64,000 nt of DNA, taken from assembly GCF_964228735.1 (NCBI RefSeq), contig NZ_CAXRBQ010000106.1, forward strand, positions 1 to 64,000. The letters are read 5' to 3'. A program made the position numbers and the translations under genes. The notes below the pieces were generated by a model, which had not been told where the DNA came from, made no database searches, and saw only the letters and a list, made by a program, of their open reading frames with translations. The stretch is from Pontibacterium sp964228735. GTDB taxonomy: Bacteria; Pseudomonadota; Gammaproteobacteria; Pseudomonadales; Balneatricaceae. Below are positions 18,570 to 27,980 of this stretch, piece after piece (position 1 is the first letter of the stretch; every line of letters starts with the position of its first letter).

Positions 18570-19547
18570 ATGATTGCTTTTCTGATTAAACGGTTGGTTC
18601 AGGCCGTAGTCGTAATGTTTGTTATAAGCCTGATCAGCTTTTCCATTCAGGATAACCTGGGTGACCCGTTGCGTGAGCTGGTGGGCCAGTCCGTTTCCGA
18701 AGAGGAACGACAGGCGCTGCGTGACGAGATGGGCCTGAATGATCCTTTCCTGGTGCAGTATGCGCGCTTTGCCACGAATGCCCTGCAGGGCGATCTGGGC
18801 ACCTCCTACTTCTTCAAGGAGCCGGCGCTGGAGGTCATACTGAAGAAACTACCAGCCACGCTTGAGCTGGTGTTTGGCGCCACCCTGATTATCGTGTTTG
18901 TGTCGGTGCCATTGGGTGTTTACTCGGCCATCAATCCCCAAAGTCTATTCTCGCGGGCGGTCATGGGGATGAGTATTGTCGGGATCTCCATCCCGGTATT
19001 CCTGACCGCGATCGGTCTGATTTATCTGTTTTCGATTGAGCTGGGCTGGATGCCATCCTACGGCCGCGGTGAGACCGTGTCGGTATTCGGCGGCTGGGAA
19101 ACCGGTTTTGCCACTGGCGATGGCCTGGCACACCTGGTGCTGCCGTGTTTCACCCTGGCATCAATCATGCTGCCGCTGTTTATCCGTCTGATCCGCGCCG
19201 AGATGATGGAAGTACTGCAGTCCGAATACGTACGTTTTGCTTGGGCCAAGGGCCTGCAGGCGCGTCGCATCTATTTCCTGCACGCACTGAAAAACACCAT
19301 GCTACCGGTTATCACTGTTGGTGGTGTGCAGATCGGCACCATGGTGGCGTACACCATTCTGACCGAAACCGTATTCCAGTGGCCGGGCATGGGTTTCCTT
19401 TTCCTGGAAGCCGTCAACCGCGTGGACACGCCGCTGATCGTGGCATACCTGATTGTGGTGGGTGCGATCTTCGTGATCACCAACACCATCGTGGACCTGA
19501 TCTACGGCCTGGTTAACCCGACTGTAAAACTGGCAGGTAAGAAATAA
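18570..19547 (+). CDS. dppB: Dipeptide ABC transporter permease DppB
   Basis: 325 residues, about six membrane segments, beginning MIAFLIKRLVQAVVVMFVIS as in DppB/OppB. The cytoplasmic EAA-type loop reads EYVRFAWAKGLQARRI (about residue 220). It forms the membrane channel with DppC. Its stop overlaps the dppC start by one base. Confidence 0.94.
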   Translation: MIAFLIKRLVQAVVVMFVISLISFSIQDNLGDPLRELVGQSVSEEERQALRDEMGLNDPFLVQYARFATNALQGDLGTSYFFKEPALEVILKKLPATLELVFGATLIIVFVSVPLGVYSAINPQSLFSRAVMGMSIVGISIPVFLTAIGLIYLFSIELGWMPSYGRGETVSVFGGWETGFATGDGLAHLVLPCFTLASIMLPLFIRLIRAEMMEVLQSEYVRFAWAKGLQARRIYFLHALKNTMLPVITVGGVQIGTMVAYTILTETVFQWPGMGFLFLEAVNRVDTPLIVAYLIVVGAIFVITNTIVDLIYGLVNPTVKLAGKK

Positions 19548-20506
19548 TGAACGATCAATCTCAGATTCTTGAAGCCGCGCCAGCTGCACCTTCTGCCTGG
19601 GAGCGCATGAAGGACAGTCACCTGTGGCACAGTTTTAGCCGTGACCGTGTTGCTCAGCTGAGCTTTGCGATCTTTATGACCTACGCCATCCTGGCGTTGT
19701 TCGCGCCACTGTTGGCGCCGTTTGATCCGTATGATGTGGCCTCTATCGACATCATGGATTCGGAAATTGCACCAAGCTGGGCAGAAGAGGGTGATGAGCG
19801 CTTCTGGCTTGGCACCGATGCCCAAGGCCGTGATCTCTGGTCTACGATTCTCTACGGTACCCGCGTCTCTCTGACTATCGGCCTTTGCGCGGTTGCGTTG
19901 CAGGCTGTGTTGGGGATCTGTATCGGCCTCTGTGCAGGTTATTTCGGTGGCCGTATCGACAGCATTCTGATGCGCGTGGCTGATGTGCAGCTGTCTTTCT
20001 CTACCATGATGGTTGCGATCGTTGTGCTGGCGGTATTTCAAGCGGCCTTTGGTACCGAGCTGTATCAGCAGTTGGCGATGATCATGCTGATACTGGTGAT
20101 CGGTATCGCCGAGTGGCCACAGTATGCCCGTACCATCCGTGCCTCTGTATTGGCTGAGAAGAAAAAGGAATACGTGGATGCGGCCCGTGTCATTGGCCTG
20201 CGCTCGCCACGTATCATGTTCCGTCACATTCTGCCCAATACCCTCTCACCGATCCTGGTTATCTCTACAGTGCAGGTGGCAAACGCCATCATCTCGGAAG
20301 CGTCTCTGTCCTTCCTGGGGCTGGGGATGCCAGTATCCGAGCCGTCGCTGGGTTCCCTGATCTCCAGTGGTTTTGAATACATCTTCTCCGGTTCCTGGTG
20401 GATCACCGTGATTCCGGGCGTGATTCTGGTAGGCCTGGTACTGGTGATGAACCTGCTGGGTGACTGGTTGCGCGATGTACTTAACCCGAAACTGTACAAG
20501 GGGTAA
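19547..20506 (+). CDS. dppC: Dipeptide ABC transporter permease DppC
   Basis: 319 residues. The N-terminal OppC-type segment is followed by GTDAQGRDLWSTILYGTRVS and the EAA loop EYVDAARVIGLRSPRIMFRH. Five to six membrane segments are visible. The start ATG overlaps the dppB stop (TAATG), so coupled translation is expected. Confidence 0.94.
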   Translation: MNDQSQILEAAPAAPSAWERMKDSHLWHSFSRDRVAQLSFAIFMTYAILALFAPLLAPFDPYDVASIDIMDSEIAPSWAEEGDERFWLGTDAQGRDLWSTILYGTRVSLTIGLCAVALQAVLGICIGLCAGYFGGRIDSILMRVADVQLSFSTMMVAIVVLAVFQAAFGTELYQQLAMIMLILVIGIAEWPQYARTIRASVLAEKKKEYVDAARVIGLRSPRIMFRHILPNTLSPILVISTVQVANAIISEASLSFLGLGMPVSEPSLGSLISSGFEYIFSGSWWITVIPGVILVGLVLVMNLLGDWLRDVLNPKLYKG

Positions 20507-20511
20507 TCAAG

Positions 20512-21516
20512 ATGACGACGCTGTTAGAAGTAAAAAATCTCGAAGTACGCTTCGGGCTGCGCAGCGGCGAAGTGAAAGCCCTGCGCAACATCAATTTCAC
20601 TTTGGAGCGGGGCGAACGCCTCGGTCTGGTGGGAGAGTCCGGCGCCGGTAAATCGGTACTGGGTTTCTCCATCCTCAACCTGATCTCCAAGCCGGGTTAT
20701 ATCGCCGACGGTGAGGTCCTGTTTGAAGGCCGTAACCTGGCGGACCTGTCTGCTGAAGAGCTGCGCAACATTCGTGGCAACCGTATCTCGATGATCTTCC
20801 AGGATCCGATGATGACCCTGAACCCGGTGTTGACCATCGGTGAGCAGATGATCGAGTGTCTGATGACCCATCGCAAGATCAGCAAGCAGGATGCGCGTAA
20901 GATCGCCCTGCAGAAACTGCAGCAGGTGTACATTCCGTCACCAGAAGCGCGTCTGGATCAGTATCCGCACGAGCTGTCCGGTGGTATGCGTCAGCGTGTA
21001 GTCATTGCGATTGGTCTGCTGATGGACCCGGATATCATCATTGCCGATGAACCGACCACCGCACTGGACGTAACCATCCAGGCGGAGATTATGGAGCTGA
21101 TGCTGGAACTGTGTGAGCGTAACAACGTAGCACTGATCCTGATCACCCACGACCTGGGTGTGGTCTCTCAGGTAACCCAGAAAACCATCGTGATGTACGC
21201 CGGTCGTGTCATTGAACAGGGTCCGACCAAAGAGATCATCAACGATGCTCAGCATCCTTACACCCAGGGCCTGATGAACGCACTGCCGCAGATGGCGGTG
21301 CCGGGCCAGCGGCTGAACCAGATTCAGGGGTCGATGCCTCCGCTACAGCGGATCCCTACCGGTTGTGCCTTTAACCCACGCTGCAACTATGTGCTGGAGA
21401 TCTGTAAGCACAACCTGCCGGAATTTACGCAGTCAGGTGGTTGCCAGGTGGCCTGCCACATGGTGGCGGAGATGAAGCGCGAAGAAAAGTCCGCGCGCAT
21501 GCAGGAGGAGGTTTAA
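20512..21516 (+). CDS. dppD: Dipeptide ABC transporter ATPase DppD
   Basis: 334 residues with Walker A GESGAGKS near residue 42, signature LSGGMRQR, and Walker B IIADEPTTALD. The C-terminal oligopeptide-transporter extension holds the cysteine cluster GCAFNPRCNYVLEICK. It powers import with DppF. It starts 6 bases after dppC. Confidence 0.95.
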   Translation: MTTLLEVKNLEVRFGLRSGEVKALRNINFTLERGERLGLVGESGAGKSVLGFSILNLISKPGYIADGEVLFEGRNLADLSAEELRNIRGNRISMIFQDPMMTLNPVLTIGEQMIECLMTHRKISKQDARKIALQKLQQVYIPSPEARLDQYPHELSGGMRQRVVIAIGLLMDPDIIIADEPTTALDVTIQAEIMELMLELCERNNVALILITHDLGVVSQVTQKTIVMYAGRVIEQGPTKEIINDAQHPYTQGLMNALPQMAVPGQRLNQIQGSMPPLQRIPTGCAFNPRCNYVLEICKHNLPEFTQSGGCQVACHMVAEMKREEKSARMQEEV

Positions 21517-21522
21517 GCAGCC

Positions 21523-22593
21523 ATGACCAATTTGAAACAACAGGCTGCTGTTACCAGTCAGCAAGCCGCAGAAGCACCGCAGTCCCAGGAAACGATGGTA
21601 CGGGTGGAAAATCTGTACAAGAAGTTCTCTATCTCCGGTGACTTCCTGGATCAGCTCAAGTTCAAGGGTGGTAAGTTTGTCCGCGAACAGGAGTTCGTGC
21701 ACGCGATCAACGGTGTAAGTCTGGACGTTAAACGTGGCGAAGCACTCTGCGTGGTGGGTGAGTCCGGTTGTGGTAAGTCCACCGTGGCACGCACCGTGAT
21801 GGGCCTGTTGAGCCCAACTGCCGGTTCGATCCATTACCAGGGACAGCGTATCGATAATCTGAGCGACCGTCAGCTGATGCCGTACCGTCGCAAGATGCAG
21901 ATGATCTTCCAGAACCCGTATGCGTCCCTCAACCCACGTATGACCATCGCCGAAACCCTGATGGAGCCGGTGGCGCTGCACAACCCGCAGTGGAATGCAG
22001 CAGAACTGCGCGACAAGGTGCACGAGGTGATGTTCTCTGTGGGTATCGATCCAAGCTGGGGCGAACGTTATCCACACGAATTCTCCGGTGGTCAGCGCCA
22101 GCGTATCAGTATCGCCCGTGCCCTGGCGGTAGATCCGGAGTTTATCGTGGCGGATGAACCGATCTCCGCATTGGACGTATCGATCCAGGCACAGGTACTG
22201 AACCTGATGATGGACGCGCAGGAGAGCCGCAACCTAACCTACCTGTTCATCACCCACGACCTGTCGGTGGTTGAGCACTTCGGTACCCGTGTGGCGGTGA
22301 TGTACCTGGGTACCCTTTGTGAGCTGGCGCCAACCAAAGCGCTGTTTGCCACACCGCGCCACCCGTACACCAAGGCACTGCTGTCGGCAATTCCACGTCT
22401 GGAAGATGACCGCCCGCAGCACATCAAGTTAAAGGGTGAGGTGCCGACACCGGTTAACCTGCCGTCCGGTTGTGTGTTCCATGGACGTTGCCCGCATGCC
22501 AACGAGCGCTGCAAACGGGAGATCCCGCAGCTGATTGCTACCTCCGACGGTGGTCAGGTTGCCTGTCACGCAGTCGAAGAAGGTCGCATCTAA
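21523..22593 (+). CDS. dppF: Dipeptide ABC transporter ATPase DppF
   Basis: 356 residues. After a variable N-terminal 25 residues come Walker A GESGCGKSTV, signature FSGGQRQRISIARAL and Walker B IVADEPISALD, then the C-terminal GCVFHGRCPHANERCK cluster. An insertion near residues 40-60 (DFLDQLKFKGGKFVREQ) is usual for DppF/OppF. It is the second ATPase of the importer and follows dppD after 6 bases. Confidence 0.95.
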   Translation: MTNLKQQAAVTSQQAAEAPQSQETMVRVENLYKKFSISGDFLDQLKFKGGKFVREQEFVHAINGVSLDVKRGEALCVVGESGCGKSTVARTVMGLLSPTAGSIHYQGQRIDNLSDRQLMPYRRKMQMIFQNPYASLNPRMTIAETLMEPVALHNPQWNAAELRDKVHEVMFSVGIDPSWGERYPHEFSGGQRQRISIARALAVDPEFIVADEPISALDVSIQAQVLNLMMDAQESRNLTYLFITHDLSVVEHFGTRVAVMYLGTLCELAPTKALFATPRHPYTKALLSAIPRLEDDRPQHIKLKGEVPTPVNLPSGCVFHGRCPHANERCKREIPQLIATSDGGQVACHAVEEGRI

Positions 22594-22657
22594 GGCGGAC
22601 GTTGAACGAATTCACGGAATCCGGCGTGGTCGGGTTCCGCACACCTGTGAGGTTTAC

Positions 22658-23797
22658 ATGCTGAAGATCAGCAGCGGTTTCGATGCCGGCAATATCGACG
22701 TAGTCAGCCTGGAACGGGCCGACGATATTCAACTGAAGATCCGTAAAGACAACAATTCGGAGTTTTTTCAGTGGTTCCACTACCGTGTCCAGGGCGCGGC
22801 TGACCGTGCCTTGCGTATGCGTTTGACCAACGCCCACGAAGCGGCGTACGTGGATGGCTGGGATGACTACCAAACCGTGGCATCCTATGACCGCCAGCAG
22901 TGGTTCCGTGTACCGACCCGTTACGAAAACGGTGAGCTGGTAATCGAACACCAGCCGGAGCAGGACAGCATCTATTACGCCTACTTTGCACCCTACAGCT
23001 ACGAGCGTCACCTGGACCTGATCGGTTGGGCGCAGCAGTCGCCGCTGGTGAAGGTAGAAGCGCTGGGCGAAACCCTGGATGGTCGCGATCTGGATATGTT
23101 GCAGATTGGTCAGCCTGCGTCTGACAAAAAGGTGATCTGGGTGATTGCCCGCCAGCATCCGGGCGAAACCATGGCCGAGTGGTACATGGAAGGGTTCCTG
23201 GATCGACTGCTGGATATGGATGATGCCCAGGCCGGCAATCTGCTGGAACAGGCGGTGTTCTACGTGGTACCCAACATGAACCCGGATGGCTCCGTGCGTG
23301 GTCACCTGCGTACCAACGCAGCGGGTGCCAACCTGAACCGCGAATGGCAGACGCCGACTGCAGAAAGCAGCCCGGAAGTCCTGCTGGTGCGCAGCCGTAT
23401 GGAACAGACCGGCGTGGATCTGTTCCTCGACATTCACGGTGACGAAGCACTGCCGTGCAACTTTATCGCCGGTCAGGCGGGGGCGCCGGATGTGACCGAC
23501 GAGATCCTCAAGCAGGAGCGAGAGTTTGAAGAGGATCTGCTGCTGGCGAACCCTGATTTTCAGCTGGAACGTGGTTACGAGCCGGGTAAGTTTGGTCCTG
23601 AGACCATGACCATCGCTGCCTTCTGGGTGGGTGATCAGTTCAGCTGTCCGGCGATGACACTGGAAATGCCGTTCAAAGACTACGACCTGCGTCCGAATCC
23701 TGATACGGGCTGGTCACCGGAGCGTTCCGCCAAGCTGGGTGAAAGCACCCTGTACCCGCTGGCGCGCTGGTTGCAACGTCGGGATGAGGAGGCCTGA
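22658..23797 (+). CDS. M14 family zinc carboxypeptidase, cytosolic (Nna1/CCP-like)
   Basis: 379 residues read from the ATG at 22658, which has GAGGT six bases upstream; a longer in-frame start at 22535 would overlap dppF. There is no signal peptide. An N-terminal beta domain (about 1-115) precedes the M14 domain, with the zinc motif ARQHPGETMAEW (His and Glu near residues 166-169), the third ligand in DIHGDE, and the catalytic Glu in TLEMPFKD. The N-terminal domain and HPGE motif are typical of bacterial cytosolic carboxypeptidases. Placement in the dpp operon suggests it trims imported peptides, but its true substrate is unknown. Confidence 0.88.
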   Translation: MLKISSGFDAGNIDVVSLERADDIQLKIRKDNNSEFFQWFHYRVQGAADRALRMRLTNAHEAAYVDGWDDYQTVASYDRQQWFRVPTRYENGELVIEHQPEQDSIYYAYFAPYSYERHLDLIGWAQQSPLVKVEALGETLDGRDLDMLQIGQPASDKKVIWVIARQHPGETMAEWYMEGFLDRLLDMDDAQAGNLLEQAVFYVVPNMNPDGSVRGHLRTNAAGANLNREWQTPTAESSPEVLLVRSRMEQTGVDLFLDIHGDEALPCNFIAGQAGAPDVTDEILKQEREFEEDLLLANPDFQLERGYEPGKFGPETMTIAAFWVGDQFSCPAMTLEMPFKDYDLRPNPDTGWSPERSAKLGESTLYPLARWLQRRDEEA

Positions 23798-23856
23798 GTT
23801 GGCTAATCATCCGATCTTCGTCTAGTGATATAAGTCATAAGAGCTAAGAGAACACT

Positions 23857-24807
23857 ATGGAACTCAGATGGCTGGATGACTTTATCGCTTTGGCGAAAAC
23901 CCGGCATTTCTCCCGTGCTGCTGACGACCGCAACGTCACGCAGCCCACCCTCAGTCGCCGCATCAAACTGCTGGAAGACGAGATGGGTGTGACCCTGATC
24001 GATCGTAACAGCCTGCCGTTGTCCCTGACCCCTGCCGGAGAGGTATTTCTGGCCGGGGCAGAGCAGATCTCGCGTATTGCACGCGAAACCAAGGCACGTT
24101 GTGGCGAGATCCGGGAGCAGGAAGCCAACCGTCTGATCTTTGCCACCACCCAGACGCTATACCTCAGCCTTTATAAGTCCTGGTTGCTGCCGCTGTCGGC
24201 CGAGCATGGCATCGATATCGATCTGAATCTTAAATCCACCGCCTGGGTAGGCACAGACTTTGTCAGTGCCCTGGCGCAGGGGGAGTGTGATCTGATGCTC
24301 TGTTTCTGGCATCCGACTATCGACTTTATCCATGCGCTGGATGATGAGCGCTACGAGCATCTGGTGATCGGCAATGAACAGCTGGTGCCGGTCACTGCGG
24401 TAGATGAGGATGGGAAACCACTGCATCAGCTGCCGGGTGACCGCAAGGATCCGTTACCCTATATCGGTTATAACGACCGCTCCTTCCTGCGACCGGTGAT
24501 CCAGCAGATGCTCAGTCAGCAGCTGGAGCAACCGCAACTGATCACCATGAATGAAAACGTCCACTCGGTCAGCGTTAAAGCGATGATCAAAGAGGGCTTT
24601 GGGTTGGGGTGGGTGCCACAGCGATTGGTGGCGGATAACCTCAAATACAACCGCCTGGCGCTGGCGGGCGGCGAGCAGTGGAATATCCCGTTGCAGATCC
24701 GGCTGTACCGCTTACGCAACAACCCCAATTCACAACTGTTGGCATTGTGGACTGTTTTGGCGGATACCCTGAGTCAGGGGCAGATACCCGCACTGAGTAC
24801 AGAATAA
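23857..24807 (+). CDS. LysR family transcriptional regulator
   Basis: 316 residues. The N-terminal winged helix-turn-helix reads FIALAKTRHFSRAADDRNVT then QPTLSRRIKLLE. A periplasmic-binding-like effector domain follows (about 90-300). It is in the same direction as, and between, the M14 peptidase and pepQ, so it probably controls the peptide uptake and breakdown genes; the effector is unknown. Nine bases separate it from pepQ. Confidence 0.92.
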   Translation: MELRWLDDFIALAKTRHFSRAADDRNVTQPTLSRRIKLLEDEMGVTLIDRNSLPLSLTPAGEVFLAGAEQISRIARETKARCGEIREQEANRLIFATTQTLYLSLYKSWLLPLSAEHGIDIDLNLKSTAWVGTDFVSALAQGECDLMLCFWHPTIDFIHALDDERYEHLVIGNEQLVPVTAVDEDGKPLHQLPGDRKDPLPYIGYNDRSFLRPVIQQMLSQQLEQPQLITMNENVHSVSVKAMIKEGFGLGWVPQRLVADNLKYNRLALAGGEQWNIPLQIRLYRLRNNPNSQLLALWTVLADTLSQGQIPALSTE

Positions 24808-24816
24808 GGAAAAATC

Positions 24817-26142
24817 ATGCAGGCATCGTTCTTTCAACATATCGAAGCGCTTCAGCAGCGTACCCTGAGTGCCCTGGAAAGCCATGGATTCAGCGGGTTG
24901 CTGATCGGCTCCGGCGTACTTCACAAACGTTTCCGCGACGATAACTACTACCCGTTTCGTGCTAATCCACAGTTCCTGCAGTGGCTGCCGTTTCTGAGTG
25001 AACAGCCCGATTGCTGGCTGCTGGTCCGTGCGGGCAGCAAGCCCAAGCTGTTTTACTACCTGCCAACCGATTTCTGGCATCTGACGCCGGCGCTGCCTAG
25101 CGAATGGTGGTGTGAGGTCTTTGAGATCGTTGCCTACAGCGATATGGTCGAGTTGCGTACAGCAATGGCAGGCAGTGCCAATCTAGCGGTGAACGCCGAA
25201 CGCCAGCCGGATTTTGCGCAGGATAGCTGGGCGCTGAATCCTGACGGGCTGAATACCGAACTGGATTTTCACCGTGCGGTTAAATCCGAGTGGGAACTGC
25301 ACTGTCTGCGTGAAGCGAACCGTACCGCCGTCAAAGGCCATATCGCCGCAGAGAGCTGCTTCCGTAGCAGCGGCAGCGAGTACGAGATCCATCAGACCTA
25401 TCTGCAGGCCGTTGCCCACAACGAACGGGATATGCCCTACGACAACATTGTGGCTTTGAACGAACATGCGGCGGTGTTGCATTACCAGTTCCAGCAGCGT
25501 CAGGCGCCGCAAACGAGCCGAACCTTGTTGCTGGATGCGGGCGCCAACCACTTAGGTTATGCGGCCGATATTACGCGTACCTTCACTGCTCCCGGTTCGG
25601 TATTTGCCGATCTGGTGCATGCACTGGATCTGAAGCAGAAGCAGCTGCTGAAAGCGATTGGGCCGGGTAAAGATTTTGTGGTGCTGCACCGCCTGATGCA
25701 CACCCTGATTGCTGAAGTCCTGCAGGCATTTGATCTGGTTAAGCTGGATCCTGAAGCCCAGATCGAACGGGGCATCACCTCCGTGTTCTTCCCGCACGGA
25801 CTGGGTCATCTGTTGGGTCTGCAGGTGCACGATGTGGGTGGCTGGCAGCAGGATGCTGAGGGTAACTTGCGCGAACCACCAAAGGAACACCCGTTCCTGC
25901 GTCTGACCCGCACCCTGGAGCCGGGGCAGGTGGTGACCATCGAACCTGGACTGTACTTTATCCCGTCACTGCTGGAGCCATTACGCAACAGCGGCACAGG
26001 CAGTGCGGTCAACTGGTCGTTGGTGGATGAACTGACGCCCTACGGCGGTATCCGTATTGAAGACAACGTAGCGATCACCCCCGCGGGGATCGCAAACTAC
26101 ACCCGTGACGCTTTTGCCGCAGAGCAGCGTCCGGATCTCTGA
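24817..26142 (+). CDS. pepQ: Xaa-Pro dipeptidase PepQ
   Basis: 441 residues, the usual PepQ length. The N-terminal domain matches E. coli PepQ (NPQFLQWLPF, LFYYLPTDFWH). The M24 pita-bread domain holds metal ligands in LDAGANHLGYAADITRTF, in HGLGHLLGLQVHD, in TIEPGLYFIP and in GGIRIEDNV. It splits Xaa-Pro dipeptides in the cytoplasm, which fits the dipeptide importer upstream. Confidence 0.95.
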   Translation: MQASFFQHIEALQQRTLSALESHGFSGLLIGSGVLHKRFRDDNYYPFRANPQFLQWLPFLSEQPDCWLLVRAGSKPKLFYYLPTDFWHLTPALPSEWWCEVFEIVAYSDMVELRTAMAGSANLAVNAERQPDFAQDSWALNPDGLNTELDFHRAVKSEWELHCLREANRTAVKGHIAAESCFRSSGSEYEIHQTYLQAVAHNERDMPYDNIVALNEHAAVLHYQFQQRQAPQTSRTLLLDAGANHLGYAADITRTFTAPGSVFADLVHALDLKQKQLLKAIGPGKDFVVLHRLMHTLIAEVLQAFDLVKLDPEAQIERGITSVFFPHGLGHLLGLQVHDVGGWQQDAEGNLREPPKEHPFLRLTRTLEPGQVVTIEPGLYFIPSLLEPLRNSGTGSAVNWSLVDELTPYGGIRIEDNVAITPAGIANYTRDAFAAEQRPDL

Positions 26143-26182
26143 TTTTGCACGCAATAATCTCCTAAACCTCACTTCTTGTGCG

Positions 26183-26214
26183 GCCCGTTTCATCCCATGA
26201 TTCGGGCTTTTTTT
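26183..26214 (+). terminator. Terminator after pepQ
   Basis: Arms GCCCG and CGGGC with an inner helix TCAT/ATGA across a mismatch are followed by seven T. It likely ends the dpp-peptidase transcription unit. Confidence 0.75.
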
Positions 26215-26283
26215 GCTGCGATTGAACGTAATCTGCGCTAGGGTAGGCGCTGGACGAGGTGTATGCAGAGGACCTAATACAGT

Positions 26284-27228
26284 ATGAGCCGTGACGACGA
26301 TTTTGATCTGCCCGATTTTGGCCCGGCAGAGCCGGAGCGCGTAAGCACGAACAATCGGCATGTCGATGTGGTGAACCCACCTGCACAGACTGTGAAGCGC
26401 AGTGGTGGCTGGTTTACCTCCCTGATGTTGATCCTGCTGGTGGCCTCCTGCTCCGGTCTTGGCTACTGGGGCCTGACCATGTTTGAACAACTGCAGGCGG
26501 AACGCAAAGCGGTGGCTGAACTGCAGCAGCAGATGAAAGAGATGCGCGAGCTGCTCAATCTGGCCGAAAGCAGCGCCCAGAAATCCGGTGATACGCTGCT
26601 GGATCAGCTGACCAGCATGGGTAAGGCGGCGCAGGACAAGTACAAGCATTTTGATTCTGAGATTGCCAAGCTCTGGACGGTGGCGTACCAGACGAACAAG
26701 CCGGAGCTGGAAAAGCAGGCCAAGCAACTGGCAGAGCAGAAAAAGCAGCTGGCCGAACAGGGCAAGCAGCTGAAAGCACAGAGTGACAAGCAGGCGGGCT
26801 ATGTTCAGCAGATTGCAGCGCAAAAGAAAGCGTTGGATGAGGCGAAGAAATCCCTGGCTGCGCAGGATAAGAAGCTGAGCACGATCGCTGGCAAGCTGGA
26901 TCAGAGCCAGTCCACGGTTAAGTCGTTGGTGGATGCCGAACTGAAGAAAAGCCGTTCCGATCTGGCCGCTACACAGACGGCGATTCGCCTGAGCGAAGAG
27001 GCGCTGACCGAAGAGGTGGCTACGCTGACCGCCTCCATGCGTAAGCTGACCGATCGGATTGCCGCGTTGGAGAGCGCACAGCGTCAGAACGGCCTCGAGC
27101 GTCGTGTGAAGAACAACGAAGATGCGGTGAAATCCTACGACGCCACCCGTCGAGAACTGAACCGCAGCCTGTTGCAGATCAAGAAGAAGATCAACGAGTT
27201 GCAATTGAAACTGGAAAGCCGGGCATAA
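26284..27228 (+). CDS. Membrane-anchored coiled-coil protein of unknown function
   Basis: 314 residues. An acidic N-terminus (MSRDDDFDLPDFGPAEPE) is followed by one membrane segment at about 43-66 and then roughly 245 residues of nearly unbroken coiled coil rich in Lys, Gln, Glu and Ala. There is a local repeat of KQAKQLAEQKKQLAEQGKQ type. No catalytic motif is visible. Topology suggests an inner-membrane anchor with the coil in the periplasm, as in some envelope or division proteins, but that is inference. It is followed 28 bases later by a glutathione transferase gene. Confidence 0.8.
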   Translation: MSRDDDFDLPDFGPAEPERVSTNNRHVDVVNPPAQTVKRSGGWFTSLMLILLVASCSGLGYWGLTMFEQLQAERKAVAELQQQMKEMRELLNLAESSAQKSGDTLLDQLTSMGKAAQDKYKHFDSEIAKLWTVAYQTNKPELEKQAKQLAEQKKQLAEQGKQLKAQSDKQAGYVQQIAAQKKALDEAKKSLAAQDKKLSTIAGKLDQSQSTVKSLVDAELKKSRSDLAATQTAIRLSEEALTEEVATLTASMRKLTDRIAALESAQRQNGLERRVKNNEDAVKSYDATRRELNRSLLQIKKKINELQLKLESRA

Positions 27229-27256
27229 GCCGGACAACGGAAGGACGCGGGCGACA

Positions 27257-27874
27257 ATGATTAAGGTATACGGTGGTGTATTTTCCCGCGGCAGCATGGT
27301 GATGTGTGCGCTGGAGACGCTGGGTGTTGAGTACGAAATGGTGTCGATGACGGCACGGGACGAAAACACCAAAACAGCAGAATACAGGGCGCTGAACCCA
27401 ACCGGGAAAATTCCAACCATTATCGACGGCGACCTGGTGCTGTTCGAGACTCAGGCGATCCTGTTTTACCTGGCGCAGAAGTACGGCGACAACCTGCTGT
27501 GGGCTGACACCCCGGAGGAGATCGCCGAGATCTACCGCTGGTCACTCTATGTGAGCAACCAGATGGAGGTACCTGCGCTGGATCTGTTGCTACAGTTTAA
27601 GTACAGCCCGGATGGTAAAGGTGATGCTGACAAGATCGCCACTGCCAGTGCCGAGCTGGATCGGTTCCTGCCGGTACTGGAACAGCACTTGGAAGGACGT
27701 GACTTTGTGGCCGGTGGCAAACGCACGGTTGCGGATATCCACGGTGCAAGTGTGCTGGCATGGGCTAAACTGTCGGGGTTCGACTATGATCGTTACCCGA
27801 ACGTGCATGCCTGGATCAAGCGTCAGCTGAAATCTAATGCTGCCCAGCGGGTGATGGCAAAAGCGCACGGCTGA
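27257..27874 (+). CDS. Glutathione S-transferase family protein
   Basis: 205 residues. The N-terminal thioredoxin-like domain has the cis-proline loop GKIPTI and the glutathione-binding ETQAI motif near residue 65; a serine at about 10 or 13 (FSRGS) is the likely catalytic residue. The C-terminal helical domain ends with a KRTVADIHGASVLAW cap region. The substrate cannot be told from sequence. A GGAAGGA ribosome-binding site precedes the ATG. Confidence 0.9.
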   Translation: MIKVYGGVFSRGSMVMCALETLGVEYEMVSMTARDENTKTAEYRALNPTGKIPTIIDGDLVLFETQAILFYLAQKYGDNLLWADTPEEIAEIYRWSLYVSNQMEVPALDLLLQFKYSPDGKGDADKIATASAELDRFLPVLEQHLEGRDFVAGGKRTVADIHGASVLAWAKLSGFDYDRYPNVHAWIKRQLKSNAAQRVMAKAHG

Positions 27875-27980
27875 GTAAGGCATTCCGATGGGAATAACCA
27901 CCGGAATCACTCGGATTTGATCATGGCCTGTGGAACAGGCAAAATACACGGTTTCTCTGAACACACATTGAACTGACTCC

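Noticed and set aside
25981..27420. 479-codon minus-strand frame spanning the end of pepQ and the coiled-coil gene
   Set aside because: Leu/Gln-rich sequence is the mirror of Lys/Gln coiled-coil codons; the plus-strand genes are better supported.
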